A stretch of 14,093 nucleotides of DNA from Methanobacteriota archaeon (GCA_030837265.1 JAUPKV010000424.1:1-14093), one strand, 5' to 3'; shown: positions 7,725 through 14,093, numbered from the stretch's first letter. Made by a program: numbers and translations. Notes: generated by a model from the letters alone, not told the origin.

Positions 7725-8162
7725 GTGGATCAAACATCTAATAGCATAGTGAAAACCATGGACCAATGGTTTTCACAAGCTCCTGCCCTACCAACAAATG
7801 CCAGAGAAACTCTGGCAAAATACATGCCAGTCATTGCACTTATTTTTGGAATCGTTGGCATTTTATTATCTCTAGCGGGGATTGCAACATTGACAGTCCT
7901 TGCACCTGTAGCGGTAGTAACCGGTACGAGTGGTTATGGCGCAGGAATTATTTCTGCAATATTCTGGCTTGCCTCATCCGTATTACTCCTTATGGCATAT
8001 TTTGGCATGAAAGATCGCAAAATAAGTGGATGGAATATGCTTTTCTGGAGTGAGATAGTATATCTTATCGGCTCTCTGATTACCTTAAGTATTATATCAG
8101 GATTAATTTCAGCTCTTATTGGTTTTTATATTTTGTTCCAAATAAAACCGTATTATAAATAG
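7725..8162 (+). CDS. Small multi-pass membrane protein of unknown function
   Basis: A 145-residue protein that I cannot assign to a named family. The first 32 residues are polar and face one side of the membrane. Hydrophobic segments follow at roughly 34-56, 72-94, 102-122 and 123-140, with a shorter Val/Ala-rich stretch at 58-66. The protein ends IKPYYK. The loops are short; MKDRK (95-99) is the only strongly charged one, so a topology of about four crossings is likely. No catalytic motif is visible. The GTG start at 7725 is chosen because a near-perfect ribosome site ends seven bases before it. The gene is transcribed away from the chitosanase gene and ends just before a run of eight T. Two perfect hairpins lie within its first 31 codons. 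Confidence 0.75.
   Translation: MDQTSNSIVKTMDQWFSQAPALPTNARETLAKYMPVIALIFGIVGILLSLAGIATLTVLAPVAVVTGTSGYGAGIISAIFWLASSVLLLMAYFGMKDRKISGWNMLFWSEIVYLIGSLITLSIISGLISALIGFYILFQIKPYYK
7749..7776 (+). repeat. Perfect 11-bp hairpin within the coding start
   Basis: GTGAAAACCAT (7749-7759) and ATGGTTTTCAC (7766-7776) are exact reverse complements around a six-base loop, GGACCA. The hairpin begins 24 bases after the start codon, so it could slow translation or be recognised in DNA as an operator-like palindrome. Confidence 0.8.
7799..7817 (+). repeat. Second perfect hairpin, 8-bp stem
   Basis: TGCCAGAG (7799-7806) pairs exactly with CTCTGGCA (7810-7817) around a three-base AAA loop. It lies 22 bases after the preceding 11-bp hairpin, in the same coding sequence. 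Confidence 0.75.
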
Positions 8163-8180
8163 AGTGAATAGAGCAAATAA

Positions 8181-8188
8181 TTTTTTTT
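8181..8188 (+). terminator. Oligo-T terminator after the small membrane protein gene
   Basis: A run of eight T begins 18 bases after the TAG stop, a typical archaeal transcription end signal. No strong hairpin precedes it. Confidence 0.55.
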
Positions 8189-8272
8189 GTCATGGAGCAC
8201 GAGGGTCATGAAACCTGTGGAAATCGGAGTTAAGTGACCTTCATTTTTTACATTTTGGTGTCTCAAAAGGGC

Positions 8273-9163
8273 TCATCTTTTAAGCGAATAAACCTCAACC
8301 ATATGATCCGGATGATATCGCATCTTAGCTTCCCGTAGACCTTCTACGCCCAGGTCGCTCTCTCGATTGATATACTTCACCTCGCCAGTAAGAACCTTTG
8401 CAGTTTCCTCGTTGATAGCCTTGTATATTCCTTCGTATTCCGTCATTCCTTTCTCGAAATGAATGACTGCGGTATCCGCGTTGAGGCGTTCAAAGAGGGA
8501 AATCGCCTCTACCTCCGAATCTACTCTGATCAGTAAGCCTCGCAAGGAAAGCTCGGATAAATGCTCAATTGCATAGGAGGTTGCTTCGATTTCGTGGGCA
8601 AGGAAGGAATCGCTGGCACATCCTTTCAATTTGCACCATTTCTCCAGAAAATCAATCAGTTCTTCCCGGTTTTCGAGAGTTATCGGCTCGACCGTGTGCC
8701 TGTAGTTTTTCCGAAATTTATGGATCTGACTACGAATCTTGAGATAATGCTTCCCAGGAAGTTCTGCAAGATCGGCAGCATTGTAGATGTAATCAAAGTG
8801 GTCCCGATCAGGCACCAGCATAAGACCAGGATCGATCTTCCGCATCCACTGTGCTGTGTCCGAATCAATAAGCATAATAGTAGTTTCGTCGCTTTCATCC
8901 AGAGCCAACTCTAAAAATTCACGCATAAGTACCGGGTCACGCGGCCCAATAGGAGGACGGTACTGTGTAATTCCTCCGACGGTACTCGCAATAACCACAC
9001 AGCCATTTACGTAAGCATATCGAAAATGCGAAAAATGGTTCCAGCAAACCATATTGGTAAATGTATTGCTGCTATGGATTTGCGGATAGAGTGCATAATG
9101 GCGCTCGAAAAATGCGCGGTCGTCAAGAGTAACTGGTTTAAAGTCTTCCTGTCCAAGCATCAT
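8273..9163 (-). CDS. DUF2156 / phosphatidylglycerol lysyltransferase C-terminal domain protein
   Basis: A 296-residue stand-alone DUF2156 protein (LPG_synthase_C family), a tandem acyltransferase-like fold related to the catalytic half of MprF, which moves an aminoacyl group from tRNA to a lipid. Supporting motifs are DYIYNAADLAELPGKHYLKI (124-143), the basic stretch HKFRKNYRH (148-156), and YINRESDLGVEGLREAKMRY (264-283), characteristic of the family. It lacks the membrane half of MprF, so it is probably soluble or peripheral, and its substrate is unknown. Two adjacent ATG codons start it. GGAG lies six bases before the first, so 9163 is preferred. It converges on the small membrane protein gene and diverges from the helical protein gene. 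Confidence 0.85.
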   Translation of the reverse strand: MMLGQEDFKPVTLDDRAFFERHYALYPQIHSSNTFTNMVCWNHFSHFRYAYVNGCVVIASTVGGITQYRPPIGPRDPVLMREFLELALDESDETTIMLIDSDTAQWMRKIDPGLMLVPDRDHFDYIYNAADLAELPGKHYLKIRSQIHKFRKNYRHTVEPITLENREELIDFLEKWCKLKGCASDSFLAHEIEATSYAIEHLSELSLRGLLIRVDSEVEAISLFERLNADTAVIHFEKGMTEYEGIYKAINEETAKVLTGEVKYINRESDLGVEGLREAKMRYHPDHMVEVYSLKR

Positions 9164-9457
9164 GAATTACTCCGGCAGATAAGGGATTCTTCCTTCTCCC
9201 GATTCAATACCATCTGGAAGGCCGAAAAGTGCTTTTCTTTGTTTATTGGATTCATAAGTTCTGAAACTGACATCTGGATCATCACAGGTTCTGTAAAGTT
9301 TTTTTTAACAAGAATATATGAAAATGTAGGATGCTTGAAAAACAGATATTAAATCAGAATTTTCTCTATTTTAAATTATCATTCGGACTTTGTTTTTAAT
9401 TGTTAATGTTTTACGTAAAAAATAAGTACAACATTGAATAATATATTAGTAGGTAAC
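9164..9457. other. Divergent spacer between the DUF2156 gene and the helical protein gene
   Basis: No supported gene lies here. On the minus strand CATATATTC (9312-9320) could be the DUF2156 TATA box, with a leader of about 125 bases. On the plus strand TTTTAAATTATC (about 9370-9381) could serve the helical protein gene. Both are ordinary A/T-rich matches. An open frame running from 9026 to 9352 on the plus strand is mostly antisense to the DUF2156 gene. Confidence 0.35.
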
Positions 9458-10018
9458 ATGTCATCACTTTGTTATATCAACAAAGACTTCGAAGCAGAAG
9501 TCATACGAACTAGAAGGGCAATCGATAGTTTGAAAGATATAATTGAAGTATTGAAATTTGAAGTTGATTATAGGATAGACAATGGAGAGGATGTCGACAC
9601 CGAAGAACTTGATTGCTATGAGGAAGCAATGAAAAGCCTGGTCTGGCGTGAGTTTGTAGCAAATGATTTTATGAGTAAAGAAAAAATAGGGCAGTCACTG
9701 GAAGATTGGTGCGACCGGGACATAGAACAACCTGAACAGAACCAGCTTGAAGAGGTTGAAAAGCGGATGTTACAGCTGGAGATTTTAAATACAGAGATCG
9801 AAGCTCACCATGCACGGTTCAGCAGCGGTGAAGCCGGAAAGTGTGAAATGGATCTGTTAACCAACCGGGCTTTAGTGATTCAAGATGAAATAAAAAGCAT
9901 CGATACCCGAATCAATGAGTTGTTCGACTTCATTTCAGATGATGATCCCAAGAAAAACGAACTTTTTAAAAAATACGAAGCCTTCTGGGAAGCTTATAGA
10001 CATAAGCTAAAGCTTTGA
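9458..10018 (+). CDS. Orphan, strongly helical (coiled-coil-like) protein of unknown function
   Basis: A soluble, acidic, charged protein of 186 residues that I do not recognise. Nearly all of it should be alpha-helical. An N-terminal helix contains RTRRAIDSLKDIIEVLKFEV. A central linker follows (EDWCDRDIEQPEQNQ), then heptad-like stretches (EEVEKRMLQLEILNTEIEA and IQDEIKSIDTRINELFDFI), ending in FKKYEAFWEAYRHKLKL. It has no signal peptide or membrane segment; four scattered cysteines do not form a metal motif. The frame also opens at TTG 9434, but that codon has no ribosome site, whereas ATG 9458 follows AGGT, so 9458 is preferred. The gene stands alone between its own spacers. A structural or protein-binding role is only a guess. 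Confidence 0.7.
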   Translation: MSSLCYINKDFEAEVIRTRRAIDSLKDIIEVLKFEVDYRIDNGEDVDTEELDCYEEAMKSLVWREFVANDFMSKEKIGQSLEDWCDRDIEQPEQNQLEEVEKRMLQLEILNTEIEAHHARFSSGEAGKCEMDLLTNRALVIQDEIKSIDTRINELFDFISDDDPKKNELFKKYEAFWEAYRHKLKL

Positions 10019-10075
10019 ACAGAGGTTAAAAGGTAAAAACAAAAATACTATTCCTATGAGCCATTCAAATTTTGG

Positions 10076-10108
10076 TTCTTCTTTTTTTCCACCTTTACTT
10101 CTTTTCTA
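10076..10108 (+). terminator. T-rich transcription end after the helical protein gene
   Basis: A pyrimidine-rich stretch with an internal run of T (near TTCTTCTTTTTTTCC) lies about 60-90 bases after the stop at 10018, in keeping with archaeal oligo-T termination. Confidence 0.4.
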
Positions 10109-10251
10109 GCATTTTCGACTATTTATTTCTTCATGTGTTATATTATTTTATCAAAAGATTGATAAAGAGTATCAGCTTCAATGTTATGGTAATGTAGTAA
10201 GCATTCAAAAATTTGGCAAAGATAATCACTTTACATTCATTTGCCATTATT

Positions 10252-10261
10252 AGGAAATGAT
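10252..10261 (+). promoter_or_regulatory. Ribosome binding site of the aminotransferase gene
   Basis: AGGAAATGAT matches eight of ten bases of AGGAGGTGAT and ends five bases before ATG 10267, which fixes that start. Confidence 0.6.
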
Positions 10262-10266
10262 TTTCA

Positions 10267-11466
10267 ATGACAAGCAAGGAAACATTCGACATCGAAGATA
10301 GGTATCTTGCTCCTTTTTTCGTAAAGCAGAAAGTGTCTGTCGAAAAAGGAGAGGGAATTTATGTTTGGGATGAAGAAGGGAATAAGTATCTGGATTTCAC
10401 CTCCGGTTGGGGTGTAACATGTATAGGGCATGCGAATCCGGTTATAACTAATGCTCTGATTGACCAGGGGAGAAAAATAATCCAAAATCCTAATTCGGGA
10501 CTGACATATTCGCCCGTGCGTGCTCGTCTGCTGTCCTTGCTAGCAGAAATTCTGCCTCCTAATCTAACAAGAGTTTTTTTTGCGAGCAGCGGTGCTGAAG
10601 CAAACGATGCTGCCATCAAATTAGCCCGAAAAGTAACAAGCAGACCTGATGTAATTTCTACATATCAAAGCTTCCATGGACGTACGATCAGTACAACCTC
10701 GGCTACGGGGCAGACGAAGCATAGGGACAGGTACAGTCCTCTGATGCCCAATTATCGGTTTGTCCCCTATAATGATTCAAAGGCTCTGGAAAGTTCTCTA
10801 GACAAGAACGTTGCAGCAGTTATTCTCGAGCCGATTCAGGGGGAAGGCGGAGTTCGTATGCCATCCGATGCTTATTTGAAAGAGGTAGATTCCCTTTGCA
10901 AGCAGAACGGCAGCCTGTTGATCATGGATGAGATCCAGACCGGCTTTTTCAGGACAGGCCCTGCTTTTATTACTGGCTCAAGCGGCATAAAAGCCGACTT
11001 TCTGACCATGGCAAAGGGAATTGCAGGCGGGTTTCCGTTTGGTGCTTTTGCCATGTCTGAGGCAGTTGCAAAGAAACTTGATCTGGGAGATCACGGCGGA
11101 ACATATTGTGGCAATCCGCTTGGCTGTGCCGTTGCTTATGCAGTGATAAAGTACCTTATAGAAAACAATATTTCAAGAAATGTCGAGGAGCTGGGCGGTT
11201 TTGCAATGGAACGATTAAACATCTGGCAGAAAACCTACGACAGCTCAATTGCCGAAATTAGGGGAAAGGGTCTGCTTTTGATGATTGAATTCCAAAGCGC
11301 AGATACAGCTAAACATATCAAAGATGAATGCCTGGTGCGAGGACTGTTCGTTACTCAGACACAAGAAAATGGAATAAGGATATTTCCGGCTCTAAATATC
11401 AAGAAGGAAGAGTTAGAGGAAGGTCTGCAAATTCTCGAGAGTGTAATTGGTAGCGTTGTAAAATAA
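10267..11466 (+). CDS. Class III PLP-dependent aminotransferase (acetylornithine / 4-aminobutyrate type)
   Basis: A 399-residue fold-type I aminotransferase, cytoplasmic and PLP-dependent. Landmarks are the N-terminal EKGEGIYVWDEEGNKYLDF (26-44), the phosphate-binding SSGAEAND (107-114), the ring-stacking FHGRT (136-140), EPIQGEGG (188-195), MDEIQTGF (220-227) with D221 contacting the pyridine nitrogen, and MAKGIAGGFPFGA with the Schiff-base lysine K250. The HGGTYCGNPL motif (277-286) closes the dimer site. The length is normal. It belongs to the group holding ArgD and GABA aminotransferases. DEIQTGF and SGWGVTCIGH deviate from typical ArgD, so it may be a paralogue using a different amine donor, and I give no gene symbol. 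The ribosome site at 10252 supports the start. It converges on purC. Confidence 0.85.
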   Translation: MTSKETFDIEDRYLAPFFVKQKVSVEKGEGIYVWDEEGNKYLDFTSGWGVTCIGHANPVITNALIDQGRKIIQNPNSGLTYSPVRARLLSLLAEILPPNLTRVFFASSGAEANDAAIKLARKVTSRPDVISTYQSFHGRTISTTSATGQTKHRDRYSPLMPNYRFVPYNDSKALESSLDKNVAAVILEPIQGEGGVRMPSDAYLKEVDSLCKQNGSLLIMDEIQTGFFRTGPAFITGSSGIKADFLTMAKGIAGGFPFGAFAMSEAVAKKLDLGDHGGTYCGNPLGCAVAYAVIKYLIENNISRNVEELGGFAMERLNIWQKTYDSSIAEIRGKGLLLMIEFQSADTAKHIKDECLVRGLFVTQTQENGIRIFPALNIKKEELEEGLQILESVIGSVVK

Positions 11467-11470
11467 AAAA

Positions 11471-11507
11471 TAGGAAAAAAATAAAAATTATTAGGAAAAA
11501 AATAAAA
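11471..11507. repeat. Two 16-base direct repeats between convergent genes; T-rich on the purC strand
   Basis: TAGGAAAAAAATAAAA occurs at 11471-11486 and 11492-11507, a 21-base period. Read on the minus strand these give repeated runs of seven T about 35-70 bases after the purC stop. This suggests a duplicated oligo-T terminator for purC. On the plus strand the region is A-rich and gives no end signal for the aminotransferase gene. Confidence 0.55.
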
Positions 11508-11540
11508 TTTAAAATGAACTAATAGGAGATATTTCAAAGA

Positions 11541-12443
11541 TCAAGACTGAAACTCAGGGCTTTCAGTCAAATCTGTTACGATTTTATAATTTTCTGCGAC
11601 CTGGTACAGTGGGTTATCGTCCCTGAAACACTGCTTATCAAGCTGTTTTTTGGGATCGCCCCCTGGCCAGATGCGCCAGCTGTCATTATCTATGACATCG
11701 GCTATGACAAGCTTGTTATTGTCAAGTCGCCTACCAACCTCGATTTTTAAATCTACAAGCTCCGTTGGGCCCCACTCGGTTACGATCCTGTGCCAGGCTT
11801 CCTCAAGAATCCGGAATGTGGGCAGCATAATTGAATTCACCAGGTAATTAAGCTCTTCCTGATTGCATACGGGCTCGATCGACATTAGAGGCTTTGATTT
11901 GGAAAGTTCTTTCTTTGAGGGGTAAAGTAGCCACTTTTCCTTATCAATCCGGATATAAGGGTCAGTATAAACTCCGTCCTTCCAGATGCCATTGTGCAAG
12001 AACTCCTTCCTTGCAGCTTCTTCTTCAACCTGGCAAGGTTTATCGGTATTGGGTGAGCTCACAACGGACCATTTATGGAATATTTCCCAGAAAGGCTCTT
12101 CGAACCTATAAGGTGTGCCGTCTTGCATTTTATACTCAGGGTGGCGCTGTAAATAGGAACCCCACGCATAGCGGCGTACCACTAATTCAAGAGGAAGCAT
12201 TTCACACTGGTGACATAACAGTGTGCTAGGCGTGCTTCTCTCGATAAAAGCGGTCGGGAGTCCCTTTTTGTTTAATAACGAAAAAACATTGGCTGCCTGC
12301 GTAGTCTTATTAATGCCTATACCTTCGATTATTTCACGCTTAGCAGCGTCGCCTCCGGTGAGCACGTCCTGAGTCTCCAGCAGAACCGTGTCTTTCCTGG
12401 GGCCAGGTTTTATGATTTTTGTTTTGCCCTGGGATATGATCAT
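11541..12443 (-). CDS. purC: Phosphoribosylaminoimidazole-succinocarboxamide synthase, animal PAICS-like type
   Basis: A SAICAR synthetase of 300 residues. The enzyme joins CAIR and aspartate with ATP in de novo purine synthesis. Features seen are GKTK (6-9), CHQCEMLPLELVVRR (77-91) followed by GSYLQRHPE, the CAIR-binding LVDLKIEVG (229-237), and ADVIDNDSWRIWPGGD (248-263) with DKQ (269-271). The usual bacterial signature near the C-terminus is DEFSPDGSRLW. The DVIDNDSWR(L)WP form is that of human PAICS, as is QCEM(I)P(I)E. An extra segment of roughly 45 residues (about 130-185) is absent from the human domain as I remember it. The start lacks a ribosome site, and CTTTTATG on the minus strand centred near 12470 lies about 27 bases before the ATG, so the mRNA may be leaderless. 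A second, ordinary PurC elsewhere in the genome is possible. Confidence 0.85.
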   Translation of the reverse strand: MIISQGKTKIIKPGPRKDTVLLETQDVLTGGDAAKREIIEGIGINKTTQAANVFSLLNKKGLPTAFIERSTPSTLLCHQCEMLPLELVVRRYAWGSYLQRHPEYKMQDGTPYRFEEPFWEIFHKWSVVSSPNTDKPCQVEEEAARKEFLHNGIWKDGVYTDPYIRIDKEKWLLYPSKKELSKSKPLMSIEPVCNQEELNYLVNSIMLPTFRILEEAWHRIVTEWGPTELVDLKIEVGRRLDNNKLVIADVIDNDSWRIWPGGDPKKQLDKQCFRDDNPLYQVAENYKIVTDLTESPEFQS

Positions 12444-12466
12444 AGACTACTTGAACTGAATTCACG

Positions 12467-12475
12467 CATAAAAGG
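12467..12475 (-). promoter_or_regulatory. Possible TATA box placing purC on a leaderless mRNA
   Basis: The minus-strand bases CCTTTTATG sit about 27 bases before the purC ATG, the usual TATA-to-start distance in archaea. With no ribosome site visible, transcription and translation may begin at the same base. Confidence 0.3.
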
Positions 12476-12579
12476 TTAATGGAACAGTAAGAAATTCAGG
12501 GCAGATAAACCGTAAATACTTTCGTCTAGTAAGAGTATTTCAAGAGAATGTTTGAATCAGTCAGCATAAGATGAGACAC

Positions 12580-12607
12580 ATTTTATGTGAAAAATTTTAT
12601 GTGAAAA
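12580..12607 (+). repeat. Exact tandem repeat, 14 bases twice, touching the GNAT start codon
   Basis: ATTTTATGTGAAAA occurs at 12580-12593 and 12594-12607, and the GNAT start codon follows at once (12608). Each copy holds ATGTGA, a start codon followed immediately by a stop, which gives two minimal ATG-stop frames just upstream of the gene. Slipped-strand duplication is the likely origin. Confidence 0.85.
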
Positions 12608-13093
12608 ATGGCGAAACCACCGGGTAACAAAAGGGAAGCTGATAACATAAACAACAATGTACGATTGATAAAGTTTGAAGAACTGAGCGGCTTACTTGAT
12701 TTGTATAAATACTTAAATCCTGACGACCCTGATATGAAAGGGACGGAGTATATTAAAGAATTATGGAAAGAAGTCTTCAATGAGCCGGGCCGATATTACT
12801 TTGTCGTAGAGGAAGACGGACTTATAGCCTCATCCTGTACATTGATGGTGATAAAAAACCTGACACGAAGTGGAAGGCCGTTCGGATTTATAGAAAACGT
12901 AGTTACCCACCCGGACTACAGAAAGAGAGGGTATGGGACAGCAATACTGCATAAAGCTGTGGAGACTGCAAGGCAAAAAAACTGTTACAAGGTTATGTTA
13001 TTAACCGGAAGGAAAGAAGAAAGTGTTTTGCGATTCTATGAACAGGCAGGGTTTGAAAAAGGTAAAAAAATCGGGTTTATAATGAGGTTATGA
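12608..13093 (+). CDS. GNAT family N-acetyltransferase
   Basis: A 161-residue GNAT protein that transfers an acetyl group from acetyl-CoA to an amine; the acceptor is unknown. The acetyl-CoA pyrophosphate loop is visible in VVTHPDYRKRGYGTAIL (98-114), with R105-K-R-G-Y-G as the motif A core preceded by beta strand 4 (FGFIENVV). Motif B is present as VLRFYEQAGFEK (140-151), with Tyr144 in the usual place. The length is typical for a single GNAT domain. The first 17 residues (Lys/Asn-rich) are not conserved-looking, and no good ribosome site precedes ATG 12608, so a later start is possible. The gene is divergent from purC, with 164 bases between them. Confidence 0.85.
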   Translation: MAKPPGNKREADNINNNVRLIKFEELSGLLDLYKYLNPDDPDMKGTEYIKELWKEVFNEPGRYYFVVEEDGLIASSCTLMVIKNLTRSGRPFGFIENVVTHPDYRKRGYGTAILHKAVETARQKNCYKVMLLTGRKEESVLRFYEQAGFEKGKKIGFIMRL

Positions 13094-13188
13094 TGGCGAA
13101 GTTGAGGAATTGCTTAATCAAGCTCCCATCTTCCAGCTTCCGGACTTCCTTAAGACCTAATCTTCCGCCTATATGCTCCTACCTCATA

Positions 13189-13196
13189 GTTTTTTC
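13189..13196 (+). terminator. Possible oligo-T end signal after the GNAT gene
   Basis: A run of six T lies about 95 bases after the GNAT stop, within a spacer of 226 bases (13094-13319). The rest of that spacer holds a TTTAAATTATATT stretch near 13270 that could be the promoter of the next gene. Confidence 0.3.
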
Positions 13197-13319
13197 AACT
13201 GAACCATTTTGTTTATGTATAAGTGGATAATTATTGAAAACCCTAAGGAAAACTAAAATTCAAATGATGTTTAAATTATATTGTTCCAAGAGATAAAAAA
13301 TTCAGAGGAGAATTTGTAA

Positions 13320-13868
13320 TTGTCTGTTAGTAATTACGAAGTGTGGAAGTCAAAGGAAGTTGCAGAGAGATATCTTAATGGTATGCGCGGAGCATTTCCA
13401 TTAGCTAAGGAGCAGATAGAAATTATGATAAGAGTTATTGCCGGGTGTGATATAAAAATAGAAAGAATACTTGACCTCGGTTGTGGGGATGGAATTTTGA
13501 CAGCATCCATTTTACAACAGTATCCTTATGCTTCAGGTGTGTTGTTAGATATTTCTGAACCAATGCTCCAGGCAGCTAAAGAGAAACTTGCCAATTACAC
13601 CGATAAATTAGAATTTCTTCTTTTGGATTATGGTGACAGTCGATGGATTGAAAAAGTAAAAACTAAAGCGCCATTTAGTGTTATTGCTTCGGGCTTTTCA
13701 ATCCATCATCAAAGTGATGATAGAAAGAAGGAGCTTTACTCTGAAATTTTTGAATTACTTGAACCAGGTGGACTGTTCTTAAATTTGGAGCATGTTTCTT
13801 CATCTTCTAAATGGGTCAGTTCTTTATTCGAAGAGTGTTTTATCGGTCTCAGTACCAAAATCCAGTGA
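13320..13868 (+). CDS. Class I SAM-dependent methyltransferase, apparently truncated at the C-terminus
   Basis: A 182-residue methyltransferase with motif I ILDLGCGDGI (50-59), the acidic LLDISEPML (75-83), the motif IV-like SGFSIHHQSDD (124-134) and LLEPGGLFLNLEHVSS (146-161). From memory, relatives run to about 230-260 residues and continue past the LF(D/E)E-x-FI segment with a conserved His/Trp-rich part. Here the frame ends after FEECFIGLSTKIQ. The last nine residues look unrelated to the family and are coded by an inverted repeat beginning at 13841. The protein therefore lacks roughly 50 residues that usually complete the substrate-side fold. It starts at TTG 13320, with GGAG nine bases upstream. 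The truncated protein may be unstable or inactive, so this may be a decaying gene. The truncation call rests on remembered family length. Confidence 0.75.
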   Translation: MSVSNYEVWKSKEVAERYLNGMRGAFPLAKEQIEIMIRVIAGCDIKIERILDLGCGDGILTASILQQYPYASGVLLDISEPMLQAAKEKLANYTDKLEFLLLDYGDSRWIEKVKTKAPFSVIASGFSIHHQSDDRKKELYSEIFELLEPGGLFLNLEHVSSSSKWVSSLFEECFIGLSTKIQ

Positions 13869-13881
13869 TGAACGTATAATT

Positions 13882-13926
13882 CAAAATCACTCGATTTTGT
13901 AATTTATTACAATCCATGTGATTTTG
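13882..13926 (+). repeat. Nested hairpin inside the putative element
   Basis: CAAAATCAC (13882-13890) pairs exactly with GTGATTTTG (13918-13926). Inside it, TTGTAAT (13897-13903) pairs with ATTACAA (13906-13912). The interior gap is six bases on one side and five on the other. Confidence 0.7.
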
Positions 13927-13961
13927 CTTCTTGTTTGACGTCTGTTGATGTCGAATGTTAA

Positions 13962-14011
13962 TTTTGATTGGCGATTGAATTCTTCTTACGAATTCTGATT
14001 TTCAATCAAAA
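13962..14011 (+). repeat. Second nested hairpin inside the putative element
   Basis: TTTTGATTG (13962-13970) pairs exactly with CAATCAAAA (14003-14011), enclosing GAATTC at 13977-13982 and 13990-13995, which can also pair with each other. Confidence 0.65.
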
Positions 14012-14093
14012 AATGCAAAAATCACCAGATTTTGGACCAGAGTCGATAATTAGCTTAATATATAAAACTGTAAGTAAAATATAAAAAAAGATA

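Larger units (their letters stand above)
13841..14048. mobile_element. Putative MITE-like element with imperfect terminal inverted repeats
   Basis: The segment of about 208 bases codes for nothing beyond the methyltransferase tail. Its ends are imperfect inverted repeats. CCAAAATCCAGTGA (13855-13868) pairs with TCACCAGATTTTGG (14022-14035) at 12 of 14 positions. Further out, TATCG (13841-13845) pairs with CGATA (14044-14048), so the repeat arms are about 27-28 bases, with looser matching between. Both outer edges carry TA, the duplicated target of IS630/Tc1-type elements, which is suggestive only. The interior folds into two hairpins (13882-13926 and 13962-14011). No transposase is present. 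A complex terminator or structured RNA are alternatives. Confidence 0.4.

Noticed and set aside
9026..9352. Plus-strand open frame of 108 codons
   Set aside because: Its first part is antisense to the DUF2156 gene and the rest runs through the divergent spacer; it has no recognisable motif or ribosome site.
9434..9457. TTG start for the helical protein
   Set aside because: No ribosome site precedes it; ATG 9458 follows AGGT.
13865..13998. Possible C/D box small RNA (GTGATGA at 13865-13871, CTGA at 13995-13998)
   Set aside because: The boxes are about 125 bases apart, far longer than archaeal C/D RNAs, and no inner C'/D' pair is evident.
1..14093. tRNA, rRNA, CRISPR array or defence cluster
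   Set aside because: No cloverleaf, rRNA signature, regularly spaced repeats or defence-gene motifs were seen on either strand.

Overview
The window reads as chromosomal DNA of a methanogenic archaeon, most likely a Methanosarcina. The reasons are archaeal-only families (a DUF373 membrane protein, a large Hel308-like helicase with zinc ribbons, a methylthioinosine-type phosphorylase), A/T-rich spacers holding archaeal TATA boxes, ribosome binding sites close to AGGAGGTGAT, and long 5' leaders. The genus is inferred from style and remembered relatives, not from a search. No rRNA, tRNA, CRISPR array or intact transposase was seen.

Layout. 1-277 is a leader with a TATA box. 278-2228 (+) holds the DUF373 membrane protein and an MTA/MTI phosphorylase, a likely two-gene unit. 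2229-2642 is a long spacer before the helicase, which runs to 5057 (+). A tandem repeat precedes a class I methyltransferase (5206-5907, +). The methyltransferase converges on a secreted GH46 chitosanase (6039-7220, -). A roughly 500-base divergent spacer with a TATA box for each direction leads to a small multi-pass membrane protein (7725-8162, +). Next come a DUF2156 acyltransferase-fold protein (8273-9163, -), an orphan helical protein (9458-10018, +), a class III aminotransferase (10267-11466, +), a PurC of the animal PAICS type (11541-12443, -), a GNAT acetyltransferase (12608-13093, +) and a methyltransferase (13320-13868, +) that appears to lack its C-terminus. A 208-base segment bounded by imperfect inverted repeats starts where that methyltransferase stops resembling its family.

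The genes do not form one pathway. Most look like single transcription units. Two touch purine metabolism: the phosphorylase releases a purine base from methylthio-nucleosides, and PurC acts in de novo purine synthesis. The chitosanase, and possibly PurC, look acquired from outside the archaea. I saw no convincing novel multi-gene system. The best leads are the chitosanase with its Ig-like module, the MITE-like element joined to the truncated methyltransferase, the animal-type PurC, and two back-to-back perfect hairpins at the start of the small membrane protein gene.
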